Positions 1 to 11,525 of a stretch of 64,000 nucleotides of DNA are shown piece after piece. The stretch is from Dipteronia dyeriana. Lineage: Eukaryota > Streptophyta > Magnoliopsida > Sapindales > Sapindaceae. The DNA is taken from the NCBI GenBank assembly GCA_032871835.1, contig CM065297.1, forward strand, positions 31,133,598-31,197,597, in the 5' to 3' direction. Both the position numbers and the translations under genes were made by a program. How positions within the stretch are numbered: position 1 is the stretch's first letter; each line of letters starts with the position of its first letter. A model generated the notes under the pieces. It was not told the origin of the DNA, ran no database searches, and was given only the letters and a program-made list of their open reading frames with translations.

Positions 1-1588
1 GGTTTCTTGTTGCCACCTTCACTTGAGCACTACTTGAACACTCTCCTAGGTCAAGTTTCTTCCTAGGTTGTTGATAAGAAGAGGACCCATTGAAGTTCAT
101 GCTTCTTACAAAGATGGTCTTGCTTGGAGTGGAGGACACCTTGTCATCTTCAAACCCAAGCCCCTTCTTGTCACTCAGCCTCTTTCCAACATCTAGTATA
201 TGGTCAAGTTTTTTGGTGCTAGAGTTCATCTTGGCCAACAACTCTCTAGCATCTTCAAGCTTTTTCTTCAACCCTTCTTCACTTCTTTTAGATCTCACCA
301 ACTCTTCATTTAGTTGGTCAACTTGAGTTGAGAGGTCTAGGTTTTCTTCTTTTAATCTCTTGATTTCATTCTTGTTCTTTAACCTTGAGCTCTCAAACTT
401 AGCCATGTAGTCCTTGACATCCATCCTATCCACACTTCCATTTATGGATTGTGATGAAGATCCATCATCACTTGAGTAGTCTTCCTCTTGACTTTTATTC
501 TCTTCTTCACTAGCATCTTTGCTCATAAGAGAGGATGCAAATGCTTTGAAGTTAGCTATGAGTTCTTCATCATCTGAAGACTCATCTCCTTCATTAGAGT
601 TATCACTTTCACTCCATGTGGCAACCAACACTTTTCCCTTCTTCTTCACCTTGTGATTTGCACATTCGGGGGCAAAGTGTCCTATCCCACCACATTCATA
701 ACATTGGACTCTTTTCTTCTCGGTCTTTTCTTGCCTAGGCTCAAAATTCTTGAAGGGAGCCTTTTTCTTCAAGTCTTGACCCTTGGATCTAAAGCCTTTC
801 TTCTCGGACTTGTAGAATTTCTTGAACTTCCTTATTAGTAAGGCCATTTCTTCATCTGAGTCATCACTTTCCTCTTTCTCAACTTTGGAGGCTTTCAAAG
901 CAATATCTTTTTGCTTTTTTGATGGTGTGGGGTTAGGACATTTCCTAGATTAATAAGCTAGAAGTCTCCCAATCACTTCACTTGGCTTCATATCCTTGTA
1001 ACCACTATTCTCTTCTAAGGCCGTCACCTTAGACTCAAATCTATCAGGTAGATATCTTATAATCTTCCGCTTGATCTTCCTATCCGAATAAGGATCACCA
1101 AGTTGATGACTTTGGTTCACAATGTCCATCAACCTCACTTCAAAGTCATTGAAGCACTCGTTCTCATCCATCTTGAGTAACTCAAATTATGTTTGGAGAA
1201 CTTGAAGCTTCGACTCCTTAACCATATCGGTTCCCGCATGCTCAAATTCTAGGATATCCCATGCCTCCTTAGCTATCCTAGTATTTTGAACCAACTTGTA
1301 TTGGTTATCATCCATTGCATATAGGATGGCATGCATTTCCTTCCTATTCCACTTTGAAGCCTCAAACTCTTATGCATGCCACTGTGCCTTTGGTTTGAGT
1401 ACATCATCTCCTCCATCTGCAGGAGTCATCATGGGTGGAGTGTATCCATCTTCAACTGTCATCCATTCCCTGTCATGAATTTGGCCAATGTACGACTCCA
1501 TCTTGCCTTTCCAAGAGGCATAATTCAACCCAGTGAGAAGTAGAGGTCTAGTGCTAGAAGCTTCCTCGTTGCCACCGTTTCCACTCAT
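1..1588 (-). pseudogene. degenerate SIRE/Maximus-like Copia gag
   Basis: Gag of a Ty1/Copia retrotransposon, the particle-forming nucleic-acid-binding protein. The natural start is the ATG at 1588 (protein begins MSGNGGNEEASSTRP and continues LLLTGLNYASWKGKME), typical of the N-terminus of the SIRE/Maximus group. The UBN2-type gag core continues at 1171-950 (LPDRFESKVTALEENS). A CCHC zinc knuckle (CYECGGIGHFAPEC) is encoded at 703-662, followed by an acidic and then coiled-coil-like stretch down to position 1. Stops and frame changes separate these blocks, for example near 1370 and 950, so it cannot make a full protein. The protease and polymerase parts would lie left of the window. It is preceded on the minus strand by a primer site and LTR. 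Family assignment rests on recognised motifs, not on a search. Confidence 0.8.
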
Positions 1589-1684
1589 TGTGTTTAATGA
1601 ATGAATGATATGAATGCAAATGTAAGAATGATCAATACACACACCAAAATGAGCAAGGATCACTTATGTATGTCTAGGAACCTA

Positions 1685-1695
1685 CTCTAATACCA
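1685..1695 (-). promoter_or_regulatory. primer binding site of the SIRE-like element
   Basis: Read on the minus strand the sequence is TGGTATTAGAG, one base away from the initiator-Met tRNA complement TGGTATCAGAG used by most plant Copia elements. It lies 3 nt after the inferred LTR end and about 100 nt before the gag ATG, which fixes the element's orientation. Confidence 0.75.
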
Positions 1696-1698
1696 ATT

Positions 1699-3229
1699 GA
1701 AACAAATATTATGGTGTGCTTAGTATTAATCTAGGGGTGAAAAGATTTTAAACAAAATTTACCCAATTTTCGTTAAAGGTCAAGATTACAAAAATGCCCC
1801 AAGCTAGTTACAATAAAATCACAAGTGTAAAAATACGGAAATATAAACGACACTTGAGATATACGTGGAAACCCTCCAAATGGGAAAAACCACGGGCTGA
1901 TGAGTGCGCCACACTAGAACCTCGAATCCACTAATGGCATGAGAATTACAACCTAATCCCGGTTTAAATTCACTACCACTACCTAATCCTGGTATAAGTG
2001 AACCTAGTTTATCTTGTTTGCGATTTAAGCTACCTACTCTCAGAAGTAATACAAGTCTTACTTTTCAATGAAGAGATAAAATGTCCTAAGTGAATATATA
2101 ATGATATTCAATTAACAAACAAGGCTAGGAAACCCTATATGCTTAACTAGGATCATGAGATGACAATTAATGCAATCCTAGATATCAAAAGCTAAATGAC
2201 ATGTTCAAGAAGCTTAGCTAAGCATAGATCAAACAATCCTATGAAGCTATCACAATACAACACTCAATCACGGCATCACAACAATCTCTAATTTGTATCT
2301 AGAAAATCTTCTAAGAGCATACAAATAATTAAAGAGAAGGTTTAGCAAGTAAAACACTTAACTTGTAAGAAGATAGTGAAGAACTTACAAAACAAGATGT
2401 GACGAAGCAATCCTATCCATTGATGCACTTTAAATGAACTTAGATGATGCAAGATAAAGTTTTGATGAACATGGGAATGCTTTGAGTGATTAAAAAATGA
2501 GTTCTTGAAAGTATTTTTCCTTTGAAATGTGTTCTAAGGAAAATATATGATATTCTGAACTCATGCGCGACCTTAAGGCAATGAGTTATATATATATGAG
2601 TTCCAAATAAAGTGAGGTCGTTTTAGAAAAAACGTTCCAGCTTCCTCTGTGTGCGCTGGTCGAGTAGTGCACAACTAGTGCGCTGGTCAAGTAGTGCACA
2701 ACTAGTGCACAACCTAATTTGACAATAGGTGCTGAACGAGTGGCGTATCCTAGTGGCGCAACACATGAACAAATTCTCTAGAATGTTTACGCTGGTGAGG
2801 TTGCACTAGACGAGTGGCGCACCACCAGCACACGCCCACTTTTTTCAACTGTGCAGCTCAGTGGCGTAACACATGCGATGATCCACTGGTATGTTGTGCT
2901 GGTGAGGTGCGCTGGTCGAGTAGCGCACTAGCGCAAAGCTTACTTTTCAATCACTCAAACACACAAAATCAACAAGTTCAAGAGTGATGAAAGTGCATCC
3001 GATTCTAATGCCTAGCATGATATAAAACTTTAATTACAATATGCAAATATATCAAACAAGAGTCATTTAAATCAAAATGCACACAAGAATAATCACACAA
3101 CATATATGAATAAGAGTTATTCATGAATATGTGAGCGTGTGCAACTATCTCTTCAAAGCAAGTAAGCACAAAAATTTTACCTTCGGTGTTTTTCCTCTTG
3201 AGGTCTTGAGAGCCTAAGCTACCCTGACA
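1699..3229 (-). repeat. long 5' LTR of the SIRE-like Copia element
   Basis: The LTR adjoins the primer site. Its 3' end (CA on the minus strand, TG at 1699) is well placed. The other boundary, near 3229, is approximate. A TATA-like run on the minus strand at about 2588-2600 could be the promoter. The stretch around 1860-1900 (ACGTGGAAACCC, GGGAAAAACCACGGGC) resembles U5 sequence of SIRE-type LTRs as I recall it. There is no coding sequence inside. A length of about 1.5 kb would fit the long LTRs of this lineage. Confidence 0.6.
2646..2940. repeat. GC-rich imperfect short repeats in LTR U3
   Basis: Variants of GCGCTGGTCGAGTAGTGCAC recur several times (about 2650, 2678, 2795, 2908) with shorter pieces such as AGTGGCGCA between them, in an otherwise AT-rich LTR. 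Copies are partly self-complementary (GTGCGC/GCGCAC). The position upstream of the promoter suggests U3 regulatory repeats. That role is inference. Confidence 0.55.
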
Positions 3230-3253
3230 TAATACCCCAAAATTGTGATTTGT

Positions 3254-3660
3254 TCACGAAATATGCCAATTAACAATTGAGGACTTTACAGGATGTAAAC
3301 ATCGAAGTAGAGGAAGGGATCTTCCCCTCCTGTATAAGTACCCATCTACCAGGCAATACCGGACTGAGAGCCTTTTGATTCTCCTAGCTTGGTCAGGCCC
3401 CTCAGGAAGCCTTCCTTCCTGGAGATAATTAGCTATTGGATCCATCCAGCTTGGCTGTCGATCCAGAGTCTAAGTCTACTTACCTGCCACTATGCTGGGT
3501 AGGGGAATCATCTAGAGAGGGAATCCCTGTGGCAAAGTCTGGCCACCAATCACAACTATCTTGGCTAGGACGTTAGGTCGATGATTCTGTTGTCGAGGTA
3601 TCTACTCAATCTTAAATCCTTTAAATTTACTCTTAAGCTGTTGGACTAGCTTCAACTAGC
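3254..3660 (-). pseudogene. Tat-1 Gypsy: RNase H tail and integrase zinc domain
   Basis: Minus-strand remnants of a Tat-lineage Ty3/Gypsy polyprotein. The additional (archaeal-type) RNase H end is readable (QQLKSKFKGFKIEQVPRQQN), followed at 3445-3290 by the start of the integrase zinc-binding region (YLYRRGRSLPLLRCLHP). The sequence loses similarity at about 3290, so the catalytic integrase core and the 3' end are missing. Presence of two RNase H-like regions is typical of the Tat branch. Stops interrupt the frame between the two blocks. Confidence 0.7.
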
Positions 3661-3663
3661 CAA

Positions 3664-4467
3664 TCATGTTATCCTCTTTTGCCTGATAATCCACAGAGAC
3701 TTGGTTGATTGTGAGCAACAAATCACTCCTAACCTGCAGGTAATCGACCCCGAGCTCTGTGGCATCACCTTGTAGCAATACAGACCCCGTCCAGTGATGA
3801 AACTGGTCTTTTTCTGGTCGGCGGGGTGCATCATAATTTGGTTATACCCTAAAAATGCATCCATGAAGCTCATGAGCTTGTTTCTAGAGGTGAAGTCAAC
3901 CAACTGATCAACTTTCGGTAGAAGAAAACTATCTTTCGGGTATGCCCGATTGAGGTCGGTATAGTCAACTTACATACGCCACTTCCCATTCACCTTTGTG
4001 ACCATGACCACGTTGGCAATCCATTCGAGGTAACATACTTCTCGAATGGAGCCCGCTTAGGTAAATTTGTTCACTTCTTCCTGAACCGCATCATTTCTTT
4101 CTGTGTTAAAGTGACACATTTTCTGTTTGACAGGCTTGAAGGTCAGGTCCACTACCAATCGGTGAGCAGCCAAAGATATCGAGATTCCAGGCATCTTGTC
4201 GTGAATCCAAGCAAATATGTCATTGAATTCTTTGAGGAGTCTGATCAAACCCTCCTTTACTCCCGGCTCAATGGTGGCTCCAACTTTGATGACCTTCGAG
4301 GGATCGCCCATTCGGATGGGAATCTCTTCTAGCTTATCCATGGGATGGCCGCTGGCCCATTCCCTTCTTTGCTCCTCCTTATCTGGTTCCAAGAGGTCAT
4401 CCTCTAGGTGAATTATGGATCCTATATCTTCCAGGATCAATACAAGTGTTGCTCCATTCTGGATCAT
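3664..4467 (-). pseudogene. Tat-1 Gypsy: reverse transcriptase fragment
   Basis: The N-terminal part of a Gypsy reverse transcriptase, in pieces. 4467-4057 encodes the segment leading into RT (IFAWIHDKMPGISISLAAH, then FKPVKQKM). 3903-3780 encodes the palm start (MSFMDAFLGYNQIMMHPADQ). After YCYKVMP the translation jumps directly to RNase H (about 3765), so the YxDD catalytic box, connection and first RNase H have been deleted. The element therefore cannot encode an active polymerase. Confidence 0.75.
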
Positions 4468-4473
4468 TGTTAT

Positions 4474-4944
4474 CTAGGTAAGTTGTTTTGTTAGGGCTGT
4501 TGGGTTGGCAGACACTGCATAGTATCTTTTGGCTGCTTGCTGGTCACCTTGTACTTCCCTTACCTTGTCTCCTACTGGGAACTTCAGGACATTGGGGTAG
4601 ATGGATAGGACCTCTTTCAAGAATGATAAGAATGGCATTCCCAATATTGCATTGTAGACTGATGGGGTATCCACCACCACGAAGTCTGTCATGATATTCT
4701 GCTGGAGAGGTGTGGCTCCAATGATTACTGGTAGGACTTTTGATCCCACAGGTATGATTGAGTCTCCAGTGAACCCATACAGCAGGGTAGTGCAACTGTT
4801 GTAGCACCACTGTTTCAAGTTTAGCTTTTCCAATGTGTCTTTAAATAGGACGTCGACGATGCTGCCTGTATCGACGAGCACACGGTGTACCATGCAGTTA
4901 GTAATCTGTACCGTGATCACCATAGGATTGTCTTGAGGCTGCAC
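4474..4944 (-). pseudogene. Tat-1 Gypsy: aspartic protease
   Basis: A 156-codon open stretch encoding the retropepsin domain that processes gag-pol. The active-site motif is visible near its N-terminus (VHRVLVDTGSIVDVLF), with the downstream flap and ILGMPFLS motif about 90 residues later. This is the best-preserved Tat-1 domain. It lies upstream of the RT fragment in the normal Gypsy order gag-PR-RT-RH-INT on the minus strand. The interval 4945-5460 is a decayed gag-protease linker without a readable domain. Confidence 0.75.
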
Positions 4945-5459
4945 TGTGTTGTAGAATCTGCTTCGGTGAAAATGATATGTGACATCTAAGAAGGGTTGGT
5001 CGAACTCTGGTCAACCTTATAGATACCCCTCCCTTCATCCACACGAGGGATTTTCCTTGCGTGGTCTTTCCTAGAATTGTTGGAGGTACCAGCTAGAGTT
5101 AGTCCTCTGCTGATGGTATGTATTATCTGGATTTGCTACATCAGAACCGTATGCTCCCCCCTTCTCTTCTCAGCGTGCTCGCAGATTTTGGCTTGCACTT
5201 CCCTTCCAAGTTTAATTTTTATCCCCGAACTACTGTAAGAATTCTACCAAACATCATCCCCTTATTAAAGCATCGATCTGGTTTCACAGGTTATAACATT
5301 CTGAAGTGTTTTGTCCCACGTCTTTGTGAAAATCACAATACCTATACCGATTCCTCTTATCAACGGGGGCTTTCATAAGTGCGGGCTTCTACAGTAACCC
5401 CTTGTCCCGAATGGCGAGATAGACTGTTTCACAAGATACATTTAATGGGGTGTAATGAT

Positions 5460-6824
5460 CATATCATCTCTCATCTCAAGCTATTGGAGCCACTGTCCTA
5501 GGAGGAGACGAAGCCCACGGAGAAGTTTGTTTTGCTGGATACCTTCCAGATCGGTTTTAAGAAATGGGGAAGTGATACGTGGGCCTACAGGGGGGTTTGT
5601 TTTAGCTTTTCTGAGCTGGCTCTGGTTTGGAAGCTTTCTTCTTCTATCGATTTACGGCTCTCATATCATCGTGTTACATCTTGACATTGATCTTTTCGTC
5701 GACTTCAATTTGCTCCAGAGTTCTATCATAGGCTTCTTGGTAGGTCTCTGAAGGCCGCTTGGTGAAAGACCGGAAAAGCTTGCCCGCCCATAAGTTCCTC
5801 CTGAAATTGGTGAGGGTTTCTTTCTCGGTGAGGACCCCTATCTGGATGACTTTCTTATGGAAACGCTCGACATAAGCCTTGAGGGTTTCCCCTCTCTCCT
5901 AGATCACGTACTGTAGATGGATTGGATTCTTCAACCGGGGCTTAACTCCTTGGAATTGCGAGCAGAAATCAATTGATAATTTAGTGAAGGAATACACACT
6001 ACAAGCAGGTAGCTTTCTGAACCAGGTCTTAGCGTAATTCGTAAGTGTAGCTGGGAGCATTCGACACATAGCGGCCCTGGTCATGTTCTGGACCTCCATC
6101 TATTGAACGAAGCTCTCCAAGTGGCTCAAGGGATCCTCAGTCCCGGAGAATCTATCAGTCGGCATTTTGAATTTTGGCAGGAGCTCTGCCTCCCTGATTC
6201 TTTTAGTGAAGGGGCATTCATCTGACTTAGAGGGTCTTTCTTGTCTTCTTTAAAATTTCTCTTTTTAATCTACTGGATCTCTTTCTGAAGCTCTACCACT
6301 TGGTCTCTCAGGCACTTGCTCTCAAGTTTCCTTGATTTAATCTTGGACTCTTCACTGTCAGAACCTTCTGATGAGCTGGCGACCTCTATCTGATTCCTTC
6401 TTCAGATAGGATCTGCATGAGGGTTTTGCTGGCTTTCTTCCTCTATAGCCCGGACCTCCCTCCTTGAAGTTGTCGGGTGAAGAAACTCTCTCTGCTTCTG
6501 GGGAAGGACGTCCATCCCGAACTTAACTTACCTGGGTTGGTAACGTGGTGGAGCTTTAGGAACGGAGGGCATGGGCCTTAATCTATCCCGGATCAAGGGC
6601 CTGTGTCTAGTTCGTTTATGAGCTGGCTTCGGAAGGGTTTGTCCCAGGCAATCAAAGGCAGACTGCCGAGTCCCGGGCCTACTTGGTTTTCCTTGGTTGC
6701 AGAGGTTTGCTTGCTGGATAGTAATACCCTCAGCGAGCAGTCGAAGGCGGATGTTTTCCACGAAGGTCGTAATTTTTTGTTCAAGCACGACCTGGCTTCC
6801 CATAAGGGGATTCAAAGCCCGCAT
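5460..6824 (-). pseudogene. Tat-1 Gypsy: degenerate gag
   Basis: Capsid/nucleocapsid gene remnant on the minus strand. It starts at the ATG at 6824 (MRALNPLMGSQVVLEQKITT). A Retrotrans_gag-like core is readable at about 6099-5700: LPATLTNYAKTWFRKLP, then FHKKVIQIGVLTEKETLTNF and FTKRPSETYQEAYDRTLEQI. Many stops and frame shifts lie between the pieces, and no zinc knuckle is clearly preserved. The primer-site region and LTR follow upstream at about 7010-7021. Confidence 0.7.
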
Positions 6825-7020
6825 AGTGGCTGGCTAGTCTAGGATATGGCCACGGAGCCCAAATTTTCTTCCCCTCTTCATGACCTTTTATGTCGACGCA
6901 GCTGAAGGTTGTTCCGATAAGCCTGGTTGTCCTTGGAAGGAGCGAAGCCTTATGATTAACTGTAAAATAACAAACTTATAAATATAAAAATGATGGTGTG
7001 GAGGTTCTTCCCACAGACGG

Positions 7021-8340
7021 TGCTAGAAAGTATTAAACGAAAATTCATTCAGGGTGAGGAATTACAACTAACACCTCGAGACTACTACCACGGAGGTGAT
7101 GGTCGGGGTCAGTACCTTAGATATCTGACCAGTTAAAGTAAAAACAGTTGTTTGAATGATAATGTGATAGCGAATGAAAGCTTTTTTATTGATCACTCGT
7201 GGCATAAAGAAATCTCTCACATATACCCTCAATCTCTTAAGGACATAGGATGGTGGCAACTTTGTGCTTGCCGAATAGTAGATACAATGATAGTCGTGTT
7301 CTGTTCACAAAATTTAGGCCCGACTTAATCCTCTATCTTTTTTACTCTATTTCTGCTTATCCCTTTCTACATCATACTTGTACCTATTTATACATGCTCC
7401 AAGTAGGTTTAAACTCTCGAATCACCCGTCACGATTTTATGAATCTGTTCCCTCCGTATCGGGCGGGATCCTCTACATAAAAGTTGTTGACTTCAAGTAA
7501 GTTACGGACTCAAGATTATCGTTAGAGGACATAAGTTTTCTCTTTCAAATCAAACTCTTGTCTAACACGTATGCAGCATTTGTAAGGTAGATATGATCTT
7601 GTGTGTATTCATTTCATGATTCTTAATGGAGATCACTTGCTGTTTTGTAGAGCAAGGCAAATCCATTTTTTAGTTCTGGTCTTAGAAGCTTGGGATGGTC
7701 TTGCGGGCACTTACAGGAGGTAGTGTTGATTATACGAGATTTTTCTTTCAAGCCTAGGTAGGCTACTGGCGTCACTTAGCGATTTAGCTATAGCATGAAC
7801 CTGATCCACTTAGAGACTCTCTTTGTATCTGACGGGGGCAGCGGGCTTCTAGAGTGGTTGGCAGGCTTCTGGCTTAGGCTATGAGTTAAATCTGACCACC
7901 GGAAGCCTTGACCTGGAAGGAACTCATTCTTGTTTGTGTTAGGCTTCATTTCGAGTGCTTTTTGAGCTCGGTGACCCTTCCTCATTTTCAAGGGGTGGTT
8001 TTGGAGACCGGCCCCAGGAACCAAGGTTTCGGGGTAGGTAGTCTTGAGAAGCCCAGATTTCAGTGTTCAGGTGAGAGCTCAACCTGGTCGTGCCTAGCTT
8101 CATCCTTGATAGTTCCGAAGCCCGGTGATCCTTCCTTGCTTTTGCGGTGTGGTTTCATGGTTCGCTCGGGGTCTCATGAATGTCGAATTTGGGTCTTGAT
8201 TCGTGCTAGGAGAGTGGAAAATTTCTCTTTGATCCCCTAGCCAAAGTTTACTACTAACAGATGTGTAACGATGAATGGAAGGTGTATGGTGATGGAATGG
8301 TAAGAGATGGAGTGGCAGGGGTCGACCCACTTGGTGGCTT
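7021..8340 (-). repeat. Tat-1 5' LTR (right boundary uncertain)
   Basis: On the minus strand the sequence passes from LTR into CACCGTCTGTGGGAAGAA at 7022-7005, a leader typical of plant Tat-type Gypsy elements just after the 5' LTR. A TATAAATA box on the minus strand sits at 7392-7385. No matching 3' LTR is present because the element is truncated at about 3290, so the U3 start cannot be fixed. I set it where similarity to an Athila-like LTR begins. Open stretches here (for example 7908-8240) have no recognisable domain. Confidence 0.5.
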
Positions 8341-8344
8341 GGAA

Positions 8345-9121
8345 CCTTCCTTGGCTTGAATCTTCTAAAATTGCAAAGAATATGAAGTATTTATAGGTGA
8401 TTTTTCCTTATGAACCCCCAATTCTTCTTAGGTTTAGGAAATCCATCAAATGGGAAAGTAGAATGAAACAAGAAATGAGAATCCTTTCCTAAATCAAATT
8501 TCCTCTTTTGATTTTTGACTTATAATTTGAATTTAGGAATTTTCTTAAACATGTTTTATTATTCTAAAATCATTAGAACTTGATTTGGAAAGTTTTGGAT
8601 CAATTCTGGACCAATTCAGAGTGGTTTTCCACCAAAAATCTGTCAAACCGCGGTCTGAGATGCTCTAGAGGTCACCACGGTCTGAACCGTTGAATTCTTC
8701 TGCCATGTACCGCTCCGCAGATCGCTGGCTAGATCTTGTGCCTGCACAGCGGTCTAGGCAGCGGTTGACTTTTCAACACTGACCATCGGTTACAAAATTT
8801 CCCATAACCTCTTATAGGAATATCGGATTTACAATCCGTAAAGTGCGTCGGAAACTAGACTTCCGGGGCTTTCAATCCATAGATAGTAGGACACATAATT
8901 CAATCTGAGCTGAGAGATTTAGGCCTTGAAATCTAGTTGTTCTGCATTGGTCCAAAAATTGATCTTTTTTCTCCTTTTCTCCAAAACAACATTCAACACC
9001 TCTTGAATGGAATGTGACCTACACATGCTCAAAAAACACATAAAATACCTAATTTTACCCATGAACAAAGCACAGATAATAGAAATTAGGGGCCTAAAAC
9101 ATGTATAGAAATAGACCGATC
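8345..9121 (-). repeat. Athila-like LTR U3 fragment
   Basis: Reading the minus strand, 9121 to 8345 matches by eye the plus-strand pieces at 18635-19003 (start of U3) and 36682-37080 (rest of U3 to promoter). Shared landmarks are CTAGTTTC near the start, GAATTGGTCCAGAATT, AAAACTTTCCAAATCAA, and a TATA box (8395-8388 here). A GC-rich middle (8640-8780, CCGCGGTCTG and similar) is conserved in character. The piece ends soon after the promoter, so it is a truncated LTR. It serves as an uninterrupted reference showing that the two G2 pieces were once contiguous. Confidence 0.65.
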
Positions 9122-10080
9122 AATAAGTTGGTAACACACTCAATGTGATTTTATTAATATCCTCACAAGAGTTCTTGTTAATAAAATCGTAAGGCTAGAA
9201 TTGAAAACGCTGGTTGTTATGTTAACAATTATATATGACCTAGTCAAACTAGTAAATGGTGCGAACTACCAAAGAAGGCGTGACATTATGGGTGTTGGAT
9301 CACCGTAGAATTTTACGGTTGAATTATTATATTCAATTCAAGAAAAACAATCAGAAGTGCTATATCTTGATTGTTTACTTTTATAATATTTGTTATTAAA
9401 AATAAATCGTGGCCTTATCCCTAATCAACATCCTAAAAGATAATATTTTAACTAATGATAATTATATCGCACGGAAAAGGAATATTGGGTTGTTGTGGCA
9501 AGCCAAAAAGCATAAGTTCATTTTGTGCACTCCTAAACTACCTACTCCTACTAATGAATCTACTTAAGAGCAAAGAAATGAGTATCAACAGTGGAAGTCT
9601 TCTGATGAGATGGCTAAATGTTACATTATAGCCACCATCTCCGACGTGTTGCAACAGCAACATGAAGGAATGAAGACTGTTGTCGATATAATGATGTCTT
9701 TGGAAGAGATGTTTACTATGAAGACTAGTACAACTAAGAGATAGGCAGTGACTGCTTTCATGAATCTTATAATAAAACCTGGACAAGTTGTGAAAGATTA
9801 CATGATGAAAGTCATAGCACATCTCAATATTGCTAAACTGAATGGTGCTGAGATATATGGTGAGACAAAAATTGACATGATCATCAACCACTTTCAGATT
9901 CCTTTGATCAGTTCAAGTTGGACTACACCTTGAACAATAAGGAATGCATCTTGCGGAGCCTGATGCAAGATGATCAAGGCACTGAGAAAATCCTTATGAA
10001 AGACAAGGGTTAAGAGATTCATACGGTTAGTAAAGTTGTTACTGTTAAGACCCATAAGAAGGTCAAGAAACAACAGAAGA
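9122..10080 (+). pseudogene. Copia C1: leader and gag
   Basis: An Angela/Tork-like Copia fragment with the same leader as the copy at 23690. The expected gag ATG is GTG at 9409 (compare 23974). The translation then gives the gag core in pieces: INILKDN, KHKFILCTPKLPTPTNEST, YIIATISDVLQQQHEGMK and MMKVIAHLNIAKLNGAEIYG. Stops occur at about 9567 and 9742, and a frame change follows near 9900. The zinc knuckle and the protease active site are absent: sequence jumps from KKQQKKKQPG to RLGNRALVS. The 5' LTR and primer site are missing. Confidence 0.75.
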
Positions 10081-10259
10081 AAAAGCAACCTGGGAATAAC
10101 TGGAAGGTGTCCTCGGAAAGGAAGAGACTGAATGAGAATGAATTCAACTTGCGTTTAGGTAACAGAGCGTTGGTGTCTACCAGTGTAGTGGGAGTTATTA
10201 GAATCAATTTAGATTCCTGTAGGCATTTAGATTTAATAAACGTTTATTATGTACCCTAA

Positions 10260-10975
10260 TTAAAGAAGAATTTAATTTCAGTTTATTGTTTAAATAAATT
10301 TGGATATTCAATTACTTTTAATTTTATTATTAGTAAGAATAACAAATTTATTTGCAAAGGTACATTGGAAAACGGTTTATTCTATTTGCATAGCAATATC
10401 TCTCACTTGTTAGACACGAAATCAACGAAACTTAATCATAAAATAGTAAAATTATCAAAATATGAAACATAATTATGGCATTTGCGCCTAGGTCATATTA
10501 ACCATGATAGGATCAAAAGATTGGTTAGTAATGAACCTTTAAGTGACTTAAAGGTTGATGATCTACCAACTTACGAATCTTGTTTGGAAGGTAAGATGAC
10601 CAAAAGGTCGTTCATGACAAAAGGCATAAGAGCCATCGAATGTTTAGGATTAATACACACTGATGTGTGTGGTCCTTTGAGCATTCAAGCTAGAGGAGAG
10701 TATGAGTACTTCATCACTTTTACAGATGATTACTCGAGATATGGCTATGTGTATCTAATGAGACATAAGTCACATACTTTTGACATGTTCAAAGCATTTA
10801 AAGTTGAAGTAGAAAATCAACTTGAGAAATGCATAAAAATCTTCAGATCTGATTATGGTGGAGAATATCTATTTGTTGAGTTTCAGCAATATCTTATTGA
10901 TAATGAGATAATTTCTCAGTTTTCTGCGCCAGGTACATGTCAACAAAATTGGGTGGCAGAAAAGAGAAATAGTAC
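10260..10975 (+). pseudogene. Copia C1: integrase N-terminus and core
   Basis: The zinc-binding pre-integrase (LWHLRLGHINHDRI, YESCLEGKMTKRSF) is followed by the integrase core with the first catalytic Asp (LIHTDVCGPLSIQA) and second Asp (FRSDYGGEYL). The third catalytic residue, Glu, is still visible in the VAEKRN segment near 10965. At about 10976 the reading frame runs straight into LTR sequence, so an open frame of 181 codons (10482-11027) ends in about 17 LTR-derived residues. The integrase C-terminus, RT and RNase H are deleted. Confidence 0.85.
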
Positions 10976-11517
10976 ACCAAGACCTAATTTTTGGTGTGAG
11001 AAGTTGTTTGTTATTTGTTTTTTATAGTTTAAAAAAAAACTTCGTCCAACTCATAGATATTGTATATTGAATTGGGCCAAGGAGAAGAGAAAAGAGGAAC
11101 GTTTTGTTTTCGATAGTGTACTAGTAGCCTTTACATCAAAAAAAAATTTGTACAACATCGAATCAAGGTTCACAGGAGTTTCAATTAAACAGATTGATAA
11201 TTCATAAGTGACAGGACGTTCTTGGGTTTTCTCTTAGAGGATTATTGTGACTAACAAATAAGAAGATTTTGTTTGTTTCCACCCTTAGGTATATAATTAA
11301 AAGAAAGGGAGCCCACACTCCTAGGTGATTCAAGTTCGTGATTGGATGCGGATTCCATTTGACGCTAGTTCAATCGTCACGAAAAAAAGGTACGATACTT
11401 TTAATATACGTCAATTAATCTAGGGTTAAGGTTCTTTCTATTAAAGGGAATTTTTTTTTAAATATATCAAAACTAATTTTACGCTCCCGCCGTGTTTTGA
11501 ACCAATTTTTCCCTACA
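10976..11517 (+). repeat. Copia C1: 3' part of LTR
   Basis: Matches the downstream half of the Copia LTR seen at 19004-19530 (minus), 22250-22730 (plus) and 36130-36681 (plus), including GGAGGATTATTGTGACTAAC, GGGAGCCCACACTCCTAGG and the terminus TTTTTCCCTACA. The U3 half is missing because the integrase joins it directly. The LTR ends at 11517 and abuts Tat-2. Confidence 0.8.
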
Positions 11518-11525
11518 CATAAGGG

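Noticed and set aside
7788..8330. Overlapping frames of 76-110 codons on both strands
   Set aside because: No recognisable domain; the region is LTR-like and the frames overlap each other on opposite strands.
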